A DNA stretch of 52,808 nucleotides from Acidobacteriota bacterium (GTDB taxonomy: Bacteria > Acidobacteriota > Terriglobia > Acidiferrales > UBA7541), in NCBI GenBank assembly GCA_003224085.1, contig QHYK01000069.1, forward strand, positions 1 to 52,808. The letters run 5' to 3'. The notes under the pieces are model-generated. The model searched no databases, was not told the DNA's origin, and saw only the letters and a list, made by a program, of their open reading frames with translations. The number at the start of each line of letters is the position of its first letter. Position 1 is the stretch's first letter. Shown here in pieces: positions 16,802-24,707 of this stretch. The position numbers and the translations under genes were made by a program.

Positions 16802-17674
16802 GTGATGAAACAAAAGATGGCTCCGTCCCCATCGAACTCGCTGCACCTTGGCGAGCGCATCGAGCAGCTTAGCGTCAAGCGCCAGGAAATTATCCGCCCA
16901 ATTCTCGAGCATCCGCGCGAATACGTGTTGCTCAGCGTGCGCGCGATGGCCAAGCGCTTGAAGACCGATCCGGCAACGGTCGTTCGAATCGTGCGCGGGC
17001 TGGGCTTCGGCAGCTATCGGGAATTTCAGCGCCATCTGCATGAACTGGCTCTAGCTTTTGCCACCTCCCTCGATACCATGCAATCCGGCGGGCGCGGCCC
17101 CAGCGTGCCGACGCATGTCGTCGAGTCGCTCGAGCAGGATTTGAAAAATCTCCAGGGGCTCAAGAACAGCCTCGACGCGCAGCGGCTCGTGGCGCTGGCG
17201 AAGCGTTTTCATGAAGCAAGGCGCATTGTCGTTCTCGCGGCCGATTTAGCAGCACAGCTCGCGGGGTACCTCGAATATCAAATCAGCCTGTTAGGCCTGC
17301 CGATTTTTGCGGCCACTTCGGCGGGCCGGATGCTGCACCTGGTGCGCTCCGTCAATAAGCAGGACCTGGTGATCGCGGTCAGTTTTCGGCGCGGGTTGCG
17401 GCAGACCGTCGAAGGCGCGGAGCAGGCTCGCGCGAATGGCGCGTATTGCGTGGGCATTGCCGATACCTATCTTTCTCCGTTGGCGCGAGAATGCAACGAA
17501 ATTTTTCTAGCTTCCGTCGAGACAACTTCCTTCGGAGCTTCCTACGTTGCGCCAATCGCGCTGCTCAATTCCCTGCTCGCTGCCGTGGGGCAGTACCACC
17601 GCCCACAAACGCTGGCCATCGTAAAGGAAATTGCCGAAGAGCAACGCAAGGGATTCCGCTGGTACAATCCGTGA
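16802..17674 (+). CDS. MurR/RpiR-family transcriptional regulator with SIS domain
   Basis: A 290-residue regulator. The N-terminal RpiR helix-turn-helix (about residues 18-95) includes 'SVRAMAKRLKTDPATVVRIV' and 'LGFGSYREFQRHLHELA'. The C-terminal SIS domain (about 120-260) has 'RIVVLAADLAAQLAGYLEYQ', 'DLVIAVSFRRGLRQTVEGAE' and 'GAYCVGIADT', and would bind a phosphosugar or related ligand. MurR of this family senses MurNAc-6-phosphate, which fits the cell-wall-salvage genes that follow, but the ligand here is inference. Starts GTG 16802 and ATG 16805 are adjacent; no clear ribosome binding site is seen. Confidence 0.9.
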   Translation: MMKQKMAPSPSNSLHLGERIEQLSVKRQEIIRPILEHPREYVLLSVRAMAKRLKTDPATVVRIVRGLGFGSYREFQRHLHELALAFATSLDTMQSGGRGPSVPTHVVESLEQDLKNLQGLKNSLDAQRLVALAKRFHEARRIVVLAADLAAQLAGYLEYQISLLGLPIFAATSAGRMLHLVRSVNKQDLVIAVSFRRGLRQTVEGAEQARANGAYCVGIADTYLSPLARECNEIFLASVETTSFGASYVAPIALLNSLLAAVGQYHRPQTLAIVKEIAEEQRKGFRWYNP

Positions 17675-17760
17675 GACGTTCGTGCAGTTTCTTCTGCTTT
17701 TTCCGCAGTGAAAATGCCCACGGATGCAATCTGATTTCTACGGCTGAAAGGCAAACCAAG

Positions 17761-18840
17761 GTGAGCGTAGAACTGCGACCATCGTCAAGAACCGCCTGCA
17801 TTGTAGCGCTGACAATTCTTGTTCCCTTCGCTGGCGCTGCCCGAGCGCAATCGACGAATTCCATCGTCCCTGGCCCAAAACCTGCAGACGCCCCGTCGGG
17901 ATGGAAGATCTGGATCGGGGAGTACGGATCCAAAGAGATTACGTTCACGGTTGGCGAGTCGGAAGGGCATGGATTCATAATCGACAAGGTTGCGGGCAAG
18001 AAATGGGATTTACCTTCACCGCCGGTTGAGACAGCCGCGCAAGTGGAACGGAGCAGCACCAGATTTGTCGTAGTGCATTTCTGGCGCGATCCTGTGGGCA
18101 GACTGGATTTGTGCACCAACGATTTGTGCTGGGGCAAGAACGCTTATGGCGTAGACGACCAGAATGTCGCGCGGGTGAAGCCGGTGCGGGCCATTGACGA
18201 CGGGCTGCGCGCGGAGGCGCTTGCAGCGACGCCACCGAAAGAAACCGGCAATTTTCGCAAGCCGGATCTCGTTGAATTGGGGCTGCTCGATCCGGGGATT
18301 CGTCTGGACATTCGCTATGCGACGGCGAACGATTTCCTTGGAACGCCTGTGTATTCGCAGGCGCGCGCGTTTCTTCAGCGCCCCGCTGCCGAGGCGCTTT
18401 TGCGCGTGCAGCAAAAACTCAAACCGCTTGGCTACGGGCTACTCATTCACGACGCGTACCGGCCGTGGTACGTGACGAAACTTTTTTGGGATGCCACGCC
18501 CCCGGAAGGAAAAATCTTCGTGGCCGACCCCGCGCAAGGCTCGCGCCACAACCGCGGCTGTGCGGCGGACCTCACGCTTTACGATCCGGCGACCGGGAAA
18601 CCCATCGAGATGCCCGGCACTTATGATGAAATGTCGCCGCGCTCCTTTCCGGACTATCCCGGCGGAACTTCGCTCCAGCGCTGGCACCGCGATCTGCTGC
18701 GCCGCGCGATGGAATCGGAAGGTTTCACGGTGTATGAAGCGGAGTGGTGGCACTTCGATTACAAAGACTGGAAGGAATACCCGCTTCTGAATGTTCCTTT
18801 TGAAAAGCTGGGTCTGGATGCAGCAGAGGCAACGCATTAA
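17761..18840 (+). CDS. Secreted VanX/DdpX-type D-Ala-D-Ala dipeptidase with an extra N-terminal domain
   Basis: From the GTG at 17761 the protein has 359 residues with a signal peptide ('ACIVALTILVPFAGAARAQS'). The C-terminal half is a peptidase M15D domain with the zinc/catalytic motif 'SRHNRGCAAD' (H263, D270) and 'EWWHF' (E328, H331), so the active site is intact; such enzymes cut D-alanyl-D-alanine. VanX proteins are about 200 residues; here residues about 30-175 form an additional beta-rich region I do not recognise ('WKIWIGEYGSKEITFTVGES'). The frame is open further upstream inside the regulator gene, but the signal peptide supports this start. Neighbours suggest periplasmic cell-wall-peptide turnover. 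Confidence 0.88.
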   Translation: MSVELRPSSRTACIVALTILVPFAGAARAQSTNSIVPGPKPADAPSGWKIWIGEYGSKEITFTVGESEGHGFIIDKVAGKKWDLPSPPVETAAQVERSSTRFVVVHFWRDPVGRLDLCTNDLCWGKNAYGVDDQNVARVKPVRAIDDGLRAEALAATPPKETGNFRKPDLVELGLLDPGIRLDIRYATANDFLGTPVYSQARAFLQRPAAEALLRVQQKLKPLGYGLLIHDAYRPWYVTKLFWDATPPEGKIFVADPAQGSRHNRGCAADLTLYDPATGKPIEMPGTYDEMSPRSFPDYPGGTSLQRWHRDLLRRAMESEGFTVYEAEWWHFDYKDWKEYPLLNVPFEKLGLDAAEATH

Positions 18841-18920
18841 AAGGCAATGCGTTGCGGTTTGCGGTTGGTGACATAACTGGGACGCGCTAAAGCGCGGCCT
18901 AAAACGGCGGAGGCTTCATC

Positions 18921-21900
18921 TTGAACGGCGAAACAAGCAGTGCGCTCAGCACTCTCGCGGTGTTTCTTCTGTCTTTTTTTGCATTCCAGGTTGGCCCAGC
19001 TCGCGCTCAATCGGACAACTCGCTCGCTCAACGCATCCAGAAAGTCATCAGCCGCCCGGAATTCGCGCACGCCAACTTCGGCATCGAGTTCTATTCACTG
19101 GATACGGGCAAGGTCGTTTATGCGCTCAACAGCGACAAACTTTTTGTCCCTGCTTCCACAACGAAGGCGCTTACCGAAGGGACGGTGCTCGCGAAACTCG
19201 GCGCCGATTATCGATTTCATACCCGCGTTTATCGCACCGGCTCCGTCGACAAGCACGGCACGCTCAAGGGCGATTTGATCCTTGTGGCTAGCGGCGACCC
19301 GAATCTCTCTAATCGCATCCAGCCGGACGGCACGCTCGCGTTCGTCGATGAAGATCATTCTTATGGAGGGCCCGCGCTGCCTGGCGATCCGCTCGCGGTC
19401 ATCAAAGAGCTTGCAAAGGGTATTGCGGTCAAAGGGATTCACAAAATCCAAGGCCGCGTCCTCATTGACACGAGTCTGTTTCCCGATGGACCGCGCGAGG
19501 GAGGCACTAACGTCGTGATGTCCTCCATCATGATCAATGACAATGTCATTGATCTCCTGGCGTCGCCCGGCGCAAAAGAGCGTGACCCCGTTTCGTTGAA
19601 AACGTCGCCTCAGACTTCCTACATCAAATTCGTGAATCGGCTGACCACCTCGCCGGCCGGAAACAAGCCTTCGTTCGATCCTCCGGGATTCGCAACGAAC
19701 AAGGATGGTCCCGTCACCGTGACGCTAACGGGAAGCCTGCCCGTAGGTTCCGCACCGCAGCCTGCAACGGTGGCCGTGCCTTCACCGACGAAATTTGCGG
19801 AAACGGTTTTCCGCGATGCGCTGACTGCTGCAGGCGTGGAGATCCAATCCCGTTCCGGTCCCGCCCCAACTGACTTTTCCGGCTTCACTCGTCTTTACAC
19901 CGCACAAAATCAAGTCGCCGAACACGTTTCTCCTTCTTTGTCAGAAGAGATCAAGGTCACGCTGAAGGTCAGCCAGAATCTCCACGCGGGGATGGGGCCG
20001 TACCTCCTCGGAGCGCTGGTGGCGAATGACACAAGGAATCCGCTCGACGCAGGATTCCTTGTTGAACACGACTTCCTGCAATCCGCGAAACTGGACCTTT
20101 CCGGCAGCGGTCAAGGAGACGGAGCCGGCGGCGACTGGGCGGACCTTTTCAGCCCGGACTTCATGGTGCATTACCTCACGTATTGGACTACGCGGCCGGA
20201 CTACGAAGTCTTTTTCAAAGCGCTACCGGTTCTGGGCAAGGACGGCACGCTCGCAAAAATTCAAGTGAATTCGCCCGGCGCAGGCCACGTATTCGCAAAA
20301 ACGGGAACGTTTGGTTCGGAGGACAAACTCAATAACAAATTGATGCTCAACGGCAAAGGGCTCGTGGGTTATGTGATGACAAAGGACAACAAAAAGCTCG
20401 CCTTCGCAGCTTACGTGAATCACGTGACGCTTCCGCCAGATATGGAAATGGCGCAGAGCGTCGGGGGACAGGCACTCGGCGAGATTGCAGCCGCAGCATA
20501 TGACGCCGATCTCGATGACTCGGGAGGCGCAAGTGCCGCCTACGATCTCCTCATCCGCAACGGCCACATCATTGACGGCGCGGGCAATCCCTGGTTTGCC
20601 GGAGACGTGGCCGTGAGCGGCGACCGGATCGCTGCTGTAGGCGATTTGCGCAACGCCCACGCCAAGCGCGAGATTGATGCGCGCGGGCGGATCGTTGCGC
20701 CCGGATTCATTGACATGCTCGGTCAATCGGAAGTCGCTTTACTGCTGGACAATCGCTCGCTGAGCAAGCTGTCTCAGGGAATTACGACGGAAATCACTGG
20801 CGAAGGCGGCTCCATCGCGCCGCAAAATGAAAAGACCATTGCGCCCATGAAGCCGTTTCTGGACCACTACAAACTCACCGTTGATTGGACAACGCTCGAT
20901 GGTTACTTCAAACGGCTCGAGAAACAGGGCACGCCTCTCAACATCGGAACTTATGTCGGCTCGGCCCAGGTTCGCGAGGCAGTCATTGGCGACAATGACC
21001 GTGCGCCCACTCCCGCCGAACTCGAGCAAATGAAAGCGCTCGTAGAACAGGCCATGAAGGATGGCGCACTTGGCGTTTCCAGCGCGCTGATTTATCCGCC
21101 GAATATCTACGCGCAGACCGATGAGCTCATTGCGCTCGCGCAGGTAGCGTCCAAATACGGCGGGCTCTATGCCACACACATGCGCAGCGAAGGCGCTTCG
21201 GAAATGCAGGCGCTCGCGGAAGCCATTCGCATCGGCCGCGAAGCGAATCTCCCCGTGGAAGTCTTTCATTTGAAGGTGAGCGGCAAGCCGCGCTGGGGCA
21301 ACATGAAGAATGTCGTCGCCACCATTCAAAGCGCCCGGGATTCCGGGCTCGACATTGCCGCCGACATGTATCCCTACCCTGCCGGAGCCACGGCGCTCGC
21401 GTCCGCTCTTCCGCCCTGGGTCGCGGATGGGGGGGTTCAGAAGCTACTCGAGCGCCTGAAAGATCCCGCTGTGCGCGCACGCATCAAGAAGGATCTCACC
21501 GGCGACCATCCCGACTGGGAAAATCTCTTCTACGATTGCGGAGGCGCGTCGGGCGTTCTTATCGCTTCTGCAGAAAAGCCGGAACTGAAGCAATTTGAAG
21601 GGAAGAAAGTAGACGACGTCGCCAAAGCTTGGAAGAAAACGCCGGAAGACACGCTGATGGACCTCGTTCTCGCAGACAATGCGCAAACAGGCGCGATTTA
21701 TTTCATGGCCAGCGAAGAAGATTTGCAAACCGGCCTCAGTCAGCCCTGGACGAGCATTGGGCTAGACGCTGGTGAAATGTCCTTGGACGGTCCCACCTAC
21801 GAAGCGCATGAGCATCCGCGCTCCATGGGCTCCATACCACGTTTTCTCGGGCACTATGTTCGCGACGGACATCTCCTGCCTCTGGAAACTGCCATTCGAA

Positions 21901-22157
21901 AAATCGCCTCGCTTCCCGCGCAGCGCGAACATCTGGAAGGCCGCGGGCTTCTGAAGCCCGGCTATTTCGCGGACATCACCATTTTCGATCCGGCGACCAT
22001 CATTGACCATGCCACTTTCCTAAAGCCCGACCAATTGTCAGAAGGGATCGACTTCACCATCGTCAACGGGCAAGTCGAATACGACCACGGCAAACTCACC
22101 GGCGTAACGGCGGGCAAAGTTCTTCGCGGCCGCGGCTGGCACGCGTCAGGTAACTGA
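18921..22157 (+). CDS. Fusion of DacB-type D-Ala-D-Ala carboxypeptidase (S13) and N-acyl-D-amino-acid deacylase
   Basis: One uninterrupted 1078-residue frame, starting TTG at 18921 seven bases after GGCGGAGG, with a signal peptide (to about residue 30). Residues about 35-525 form a penicillin-binding-protein-4/S13 domain: the catalytic SxxK is S79-T-T-K82, the SxN box reads S351-Q-N353, and the KTG box is at 460-462. After a short acidic linker (about 525-538) comes an amidohydrolase domain of the D-aminoacylase type, beginning 'YDLLIRNGHIIDGAGNPWFA' and including 'GFIDMLGQSE' (595-604) in place of the usual HxH-type metal motif, 'YATHMRSEGASEMQALAEAI', 'EVFHLKVSGKPRWGN' and 'ALPPWVADGG'. This could cleave the terminal D-Ala of stem peptides and deacylate N-acyl-D-amino acids in the periplasm. 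The fusion is directly seen; the coupled role is inference. Confidence 0.9.
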   Translation: MNGETSSALSTLAVFLLSFFAFQVGPARAQSDNSLAQRIQKVISRPEFAHANFGIEFYSLDTGKVVYALNSDKLFVPASTTKALTEGTVLAKLGADYRFHTRVYRTGSVDKHGTLKGDLILVASGDPNLSNRIQPDGTLAFVDEDHSYGGPALPGDPLAVIKELAKGIAVKGIHKIQGRVLIDTSLFPDGPREGGTNVVMSSIMINDNVIDLLASPGAKERDPVSLKTSPQTSYIKFVNRLTTSPAGNKPSFDPPGFATNKDGPVTVTLTGSLPVGSAPQPATVAVPSPTKFAETVFRDALTAAGVEIQSRSGPAPTDFSGFTRLYTAQNQVAEHVSPSLSEEIKVTLKVSQNLHAGMGPYLLGALVANDTRNPLDAGFLVEHDFLQSAKLDLSGSGQGDGAGGDWADLFSPDFMVHYLTYWTTRPDYEVFFKALPVLGKDGTLAKIQVNSPGAGHVFAKTGTFGSEDKLNNKLMLNGKGLVGYVMTKDNKKLAFAAYVNHVTLPPDMEMAQSVGGQALGEIAAAAYDADLDDSGGASAAYDLLIRNGHIIDGAGNPWFAGDVAVSGDRIAAVGDLRNAHAKREIDARGRIVAPGFIDMLGQSEVALLLDNRSLSKLSQGITTEITGEGGSIAPQNEKTIAPMKPFLDHYKLTVDWTTLDGYFKRLEKQGTPLNIGTYVGSAQVREAVIGDNDRAPTPAELEQMKALVEQAMKDGALGVSSALIYPPNIYAQTDELIALAQVASKYGGLYATHMRSEGASEMQALAEAIRIGREANLPVEVFHLKVSGKPRWGNMKNVVATIQSARDSGLDIAADMYPYPAGATALASALPPWVADGGVQKLLERLKDPAVRARIKKDLTGDHPDWENLFYDCGGASGVLIASAEKPELKQFEGKKVDDVAKAWKKTPEDTLMDLVLADNAQTGAIYFMASEEDLQTGLSQPWTSIGLDAGEMSLDGPTYEAHEHPRSMGSIPRFLGHYVRDGHLLPLETAIRKIASLPAQREHLEGRGLLKPGYFADITIFDPATIIDHATFLKPDQLSEGIDFTIVNGQVEYDHGKLTGVTAGKVLRGRGWHASGN

Positions 22158-22351
22158 AGATTCCTCTGGGTGACGGCTGAGGCAGGACTAAGTTTATTGA
22201 GGTGAGTGGAAGTCTGCCGTGTTATCCTCGAGCGCCGAATCCGGATCTTTGCATTCGCGGATGATGGTAATCTGCGTCTCCAGGCCGTTGCCGTTCACCC
22301 TTTTTTTAGTTTATCGAACAACACAAAATTGACTTCAACTTCCATCGCCCA

Positions 22352-22738
22352 TCAGCTCAGAGCCGTTTTTCCTAGCTCGACCACGCGCCGCTCGTAAGTC
22401 ATTTCTACGAATCCGTGCTTTCCGTAATAGCGCAGCACGATCTTGTGCCCTGGCTCGATCTTCGCGCGCGTCTTGACCAGGGAATCGGAGAGTTCCACCC
22501 ACTGTCCGTTCACCAGGTAGCTGCCCTCCCACCCGCGCAACTCGAAATGCCCGTCGGTCTTCAAAATCAGGGGCGCCGCAGTGCACGCGATCACTTTGCC
22601 TTTGATCTTTGCCTGCGTGCACTGGTAGCGGCCGGAAACATCGGTGGTTTGAGCGGAAGCTGGCGGAATCAAAACAAGCAAGAAAGTGGCGAGGGGCAAA
22701 GCGCGCTGCAGACACGAGGCGACTCGAACCGGTCCCAT
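22352..22738 (-). CDS. Small secreted hypothetical protein
   Basis: I do not recognise the family. From the ATG at 22738 (preceded by GTGGAG) the protein has 128 residues with a signal peptide ending near 'PPASAQ'. A compact beta-rich domain follows, opening 'DVSGRYQCTQAKIKGKVIAC', with two cysteines that could form a disulfide, and 'DGHFELRGWEGSYLVNGQWV', reminiscent of lipocalin-like or META-like small domains. The frame is open to 22936 but upstream codons do not look coding. It lies alone between two convergent or divergent neighbours. Confidence 0.65.
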   Translation of the reverse strand: MGPVRVASCLQRALPLATFLLVLIPPASAQTTDVSGRYQCTQAKIKGKVIACTAAPLILKTDGHFELRGWEGSYLVNGQWVELSDSLVKTRAKIEPGHKIVLRYYGKHGFVEMTYERRVVELGKTALS

Positions 22739-22983
22739 GGGAATCTCCACACCCAGGTCGCTTCGCTGCGGGCGGCGGGTACCTGGCCGGAGGTACCAGT
22801 GCAATTCTCCGGCCACGATGCCTCTCCGTAATCCAGTTACAATCAATGAGTTACGGCATGGAAAGTCTCCCCACGCACAGGTGGGATGGCAGCTATTTTC
22901 CTTTCGAGCGGCCACGGAAGGAACTGTTTTGCGCAAGCGACTGGCGACGCTCGAACCCTAGTTCCCGTTAGCGAATGTCCCTT

Positions 22984-24663
22984 CTAAGGCGCCTCCGCCA
23001 CCGCTTGGCCGTCTTTGCGAGGGTCGGAGGCTCCGTAGTTCACGCCAGCGGCAAAATCGCGCATTACGGCTTGACCACCGCCAACGACGCTCGCGAATGT
23101 CCCTTTCAATTCAATCTTGTGTCCCTTGGCTGTAAGCTCGTCGCGCACTTTTTGCGGAATGCGGTTTTCCATCATCACGTCGCATCCGCCAAAGGAATGC
23201 TTGCTGAAACGTGGGGCTTCCAGCGCCGCCTGAATGTTCATCTTGAAATCCGCGAGATTGGCGATGAATTGCGCGTGCGCCTGCGACTGGTTCCAACCTC
23301 CCATGATTCCGAACGCCACCCGGGTGTCGCCTTTTTGAGCGAACGCCGGAATAATCGTGTGCAAAGGCCGCTTCCTTCCGGCAAGGGCATTCGGAGAGGA
23401 AGGATCGAGCGAGAAGAGTCCGCCGCGGTCGTGCAGCGCAAAGCCCGTGCCTGGTGCCACGATGCCGGATCCGAACGACTCGTAGTTGCTCTGAATTAGC
23501 GAGACCATGTTTCCTTCGTGGTCGACCACGCTCAGATAAGTGGTGTCATTTCCGGCTGGGATCTCTCCAGCCGAGGCCTCGCAGTTCGCGTGATCGGAGT
23601 CTATCTGCTTGGCCCGCTGGGCGGCCCATTGTTTCGAGAGCAGCGTGGCGGTCGGTAACTTTCCTTTTCGCGGATCGCCGATGAATTTCAGCAAATCTGC
23701 ATACGCTAATTTCTTCGCTTCGATCATGGCATGGAGCGCGTTCGTCGAAGCAAATCCCCAATCCTTCTGGCCAAGCGGAAACGTCTCCATGATGTTGAGC
23801 ATTTCCAGCGCGGCGAGGCCCTGCACATTGGGAGGCAACTCGTAAACTGTCCAATCGCGATAAGTCGTCGAGATGGGCTCGACAAATTCGCTGGCAAACT
23901 CTGCGAGGTCCGCGGCCACCATCGGCCCGCCGTGTCGCTTCATGGATTCCAGAATCTTTGCCGCAATCTCGCCTTTGTAAAACGCGTCCCAACCGTGCTG
24001 CGCAATCTGCTTGAGCGACCAGGCGAGGTCCGGATTACGAAACACCTCTCCCACTTTGGGCGGCCGGTCGTTGGGCAAATACGTTTTTGTCGCCGTGTCG
24101 TCGGTGCGCAAATAATCGACGGACCCCGCCCAGTACGCCGCGGTCCATTCCGGCAACGGGAATCCTTCCTGCGCGGTTCGAATCGCGGCAGCCAAATCTT
24201 CCGCCAACTTCTTGCGCCCGAATTTGTCTGCCAGTTTCTGCCAGCCGTCCACTGCGCCAGGCACGGTGATGGCGTTCACGCCCTGCTGCGGCATGCTGCG
24301 AATTCCCTGCTTCTGCAAATACTCGAGGGTCAGCCCTTTGGGCGCCCACCCGCTCGCGTTCAATCCGTAGAGCTTGTTGGCCTTGGCGTCATACACGATG
24401 GCAAACAAATCTCCGCCGATGCCGTTCATCATCGGCTCGACCACGCCCATCATTGCGTTCGCGGCAATGGCCGCATCAACGGCGTTTCCGCCCTGCTCGA
24501 GGATACGAACGCCCGCTTGCGCGGCGAGCGGCGATTCCGCCGCCACGATCCCGTTGAGCGAAATCACCATCGAGCGCGCCTGGCCGCGGTCCTGCCCGTA
24601 GCTATTTCCGGCAAACACGGCTACGACCACAAAAGGAAATATCCATCCGCGAAGCTTTTGCAC
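22984..24663 (-). CDS. ggt: Gamma-glutamyltransferase (secreted, Ntn-hydrolase)
   Basis: A 559-residue periplasmic enzyme that hydrolyses or transfers the gamma-glutamyl group of glutathione and related peptides after self-cleavage. Signatures include 'GIVAAESPLAAQAGVRILEQ', 'GNAVDAAIAANAMMGVVEPM', the nucleophile motif 'NDTTYLSVVD' (Thr near residue 370), 'SGIVAPGTGFALHDRGG' and 'GIMGGWNQSQAHAQFIANL'. The preferred start is GTG 24663, after GGGAAGGA, giving the signal peptide 'LRGWIFPFVVVAVFAG'. The frame is open to a GTG at 24711 that overlaps the stop of the upstream gene by four bases. Co-directional with the VPS10/BNR protein, probably one transcript. Confidence 0.94.
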   Translation of the reverse strand: MQKLRGWIFPFVVVAVFAGNSYGQDRGQARSMVISLNGIVAAESPLAAQAGVRILEQGGNAVDAAIAANAMMGVVEPMMNGIGGDLFAIVYDAKANKLYGLNASGWAPKGLTLEYLQKQGIRSMPQQGVNAITVPGAVDGWQKLADKFGRKKLAEDLAAAIRTAQEGFPLPEWTAAYWAGSVDYLRTDDTATKTYLPNDRPPKVGEVFRNPDLAWSLKQIAQHGWDAFYKGEIAAKILESMKRHGGPMVAADLAEFASEFVEPISTTYRDWTVYELPPNVQGLAALEMLNIMETFPLGQKDWGFASTNALHAMIEAKKLAYADLLKFIGDPRKGKLPTATLLSKQWAAQRAKQIDSDHANCEASAGEIPAGNDTTYLSVVDHEGNMVSLIQSNYESFGSGIVAPGTGFALHDRGGLFSLDPSSPNALAGRKRPLHTIIPAFAQKGDTRVAFGIMGGWNQSQAHAQFIANLADFKMNIQAALEAPRFSKHSFGGCDVMMENRIPQKVRDELTAKGHKIELKGTFASVVGGGQAVMRDFAAGVNYGASDPRKDGQAVAEAP

Positions 24664-24707
24664 GCTATCGTCCTTCCCGGTTACGCACAACATTCCGAAG
24701 AACATCC

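Noticed and set aside
20480-20560. A hidden frameshift or missed stop joining two genes in the S13/D-aminoacylase fusion
   Set aside because: The linker is continuous in one frame, and there is no ribosome binding site followed by a good start codon at the domain border.
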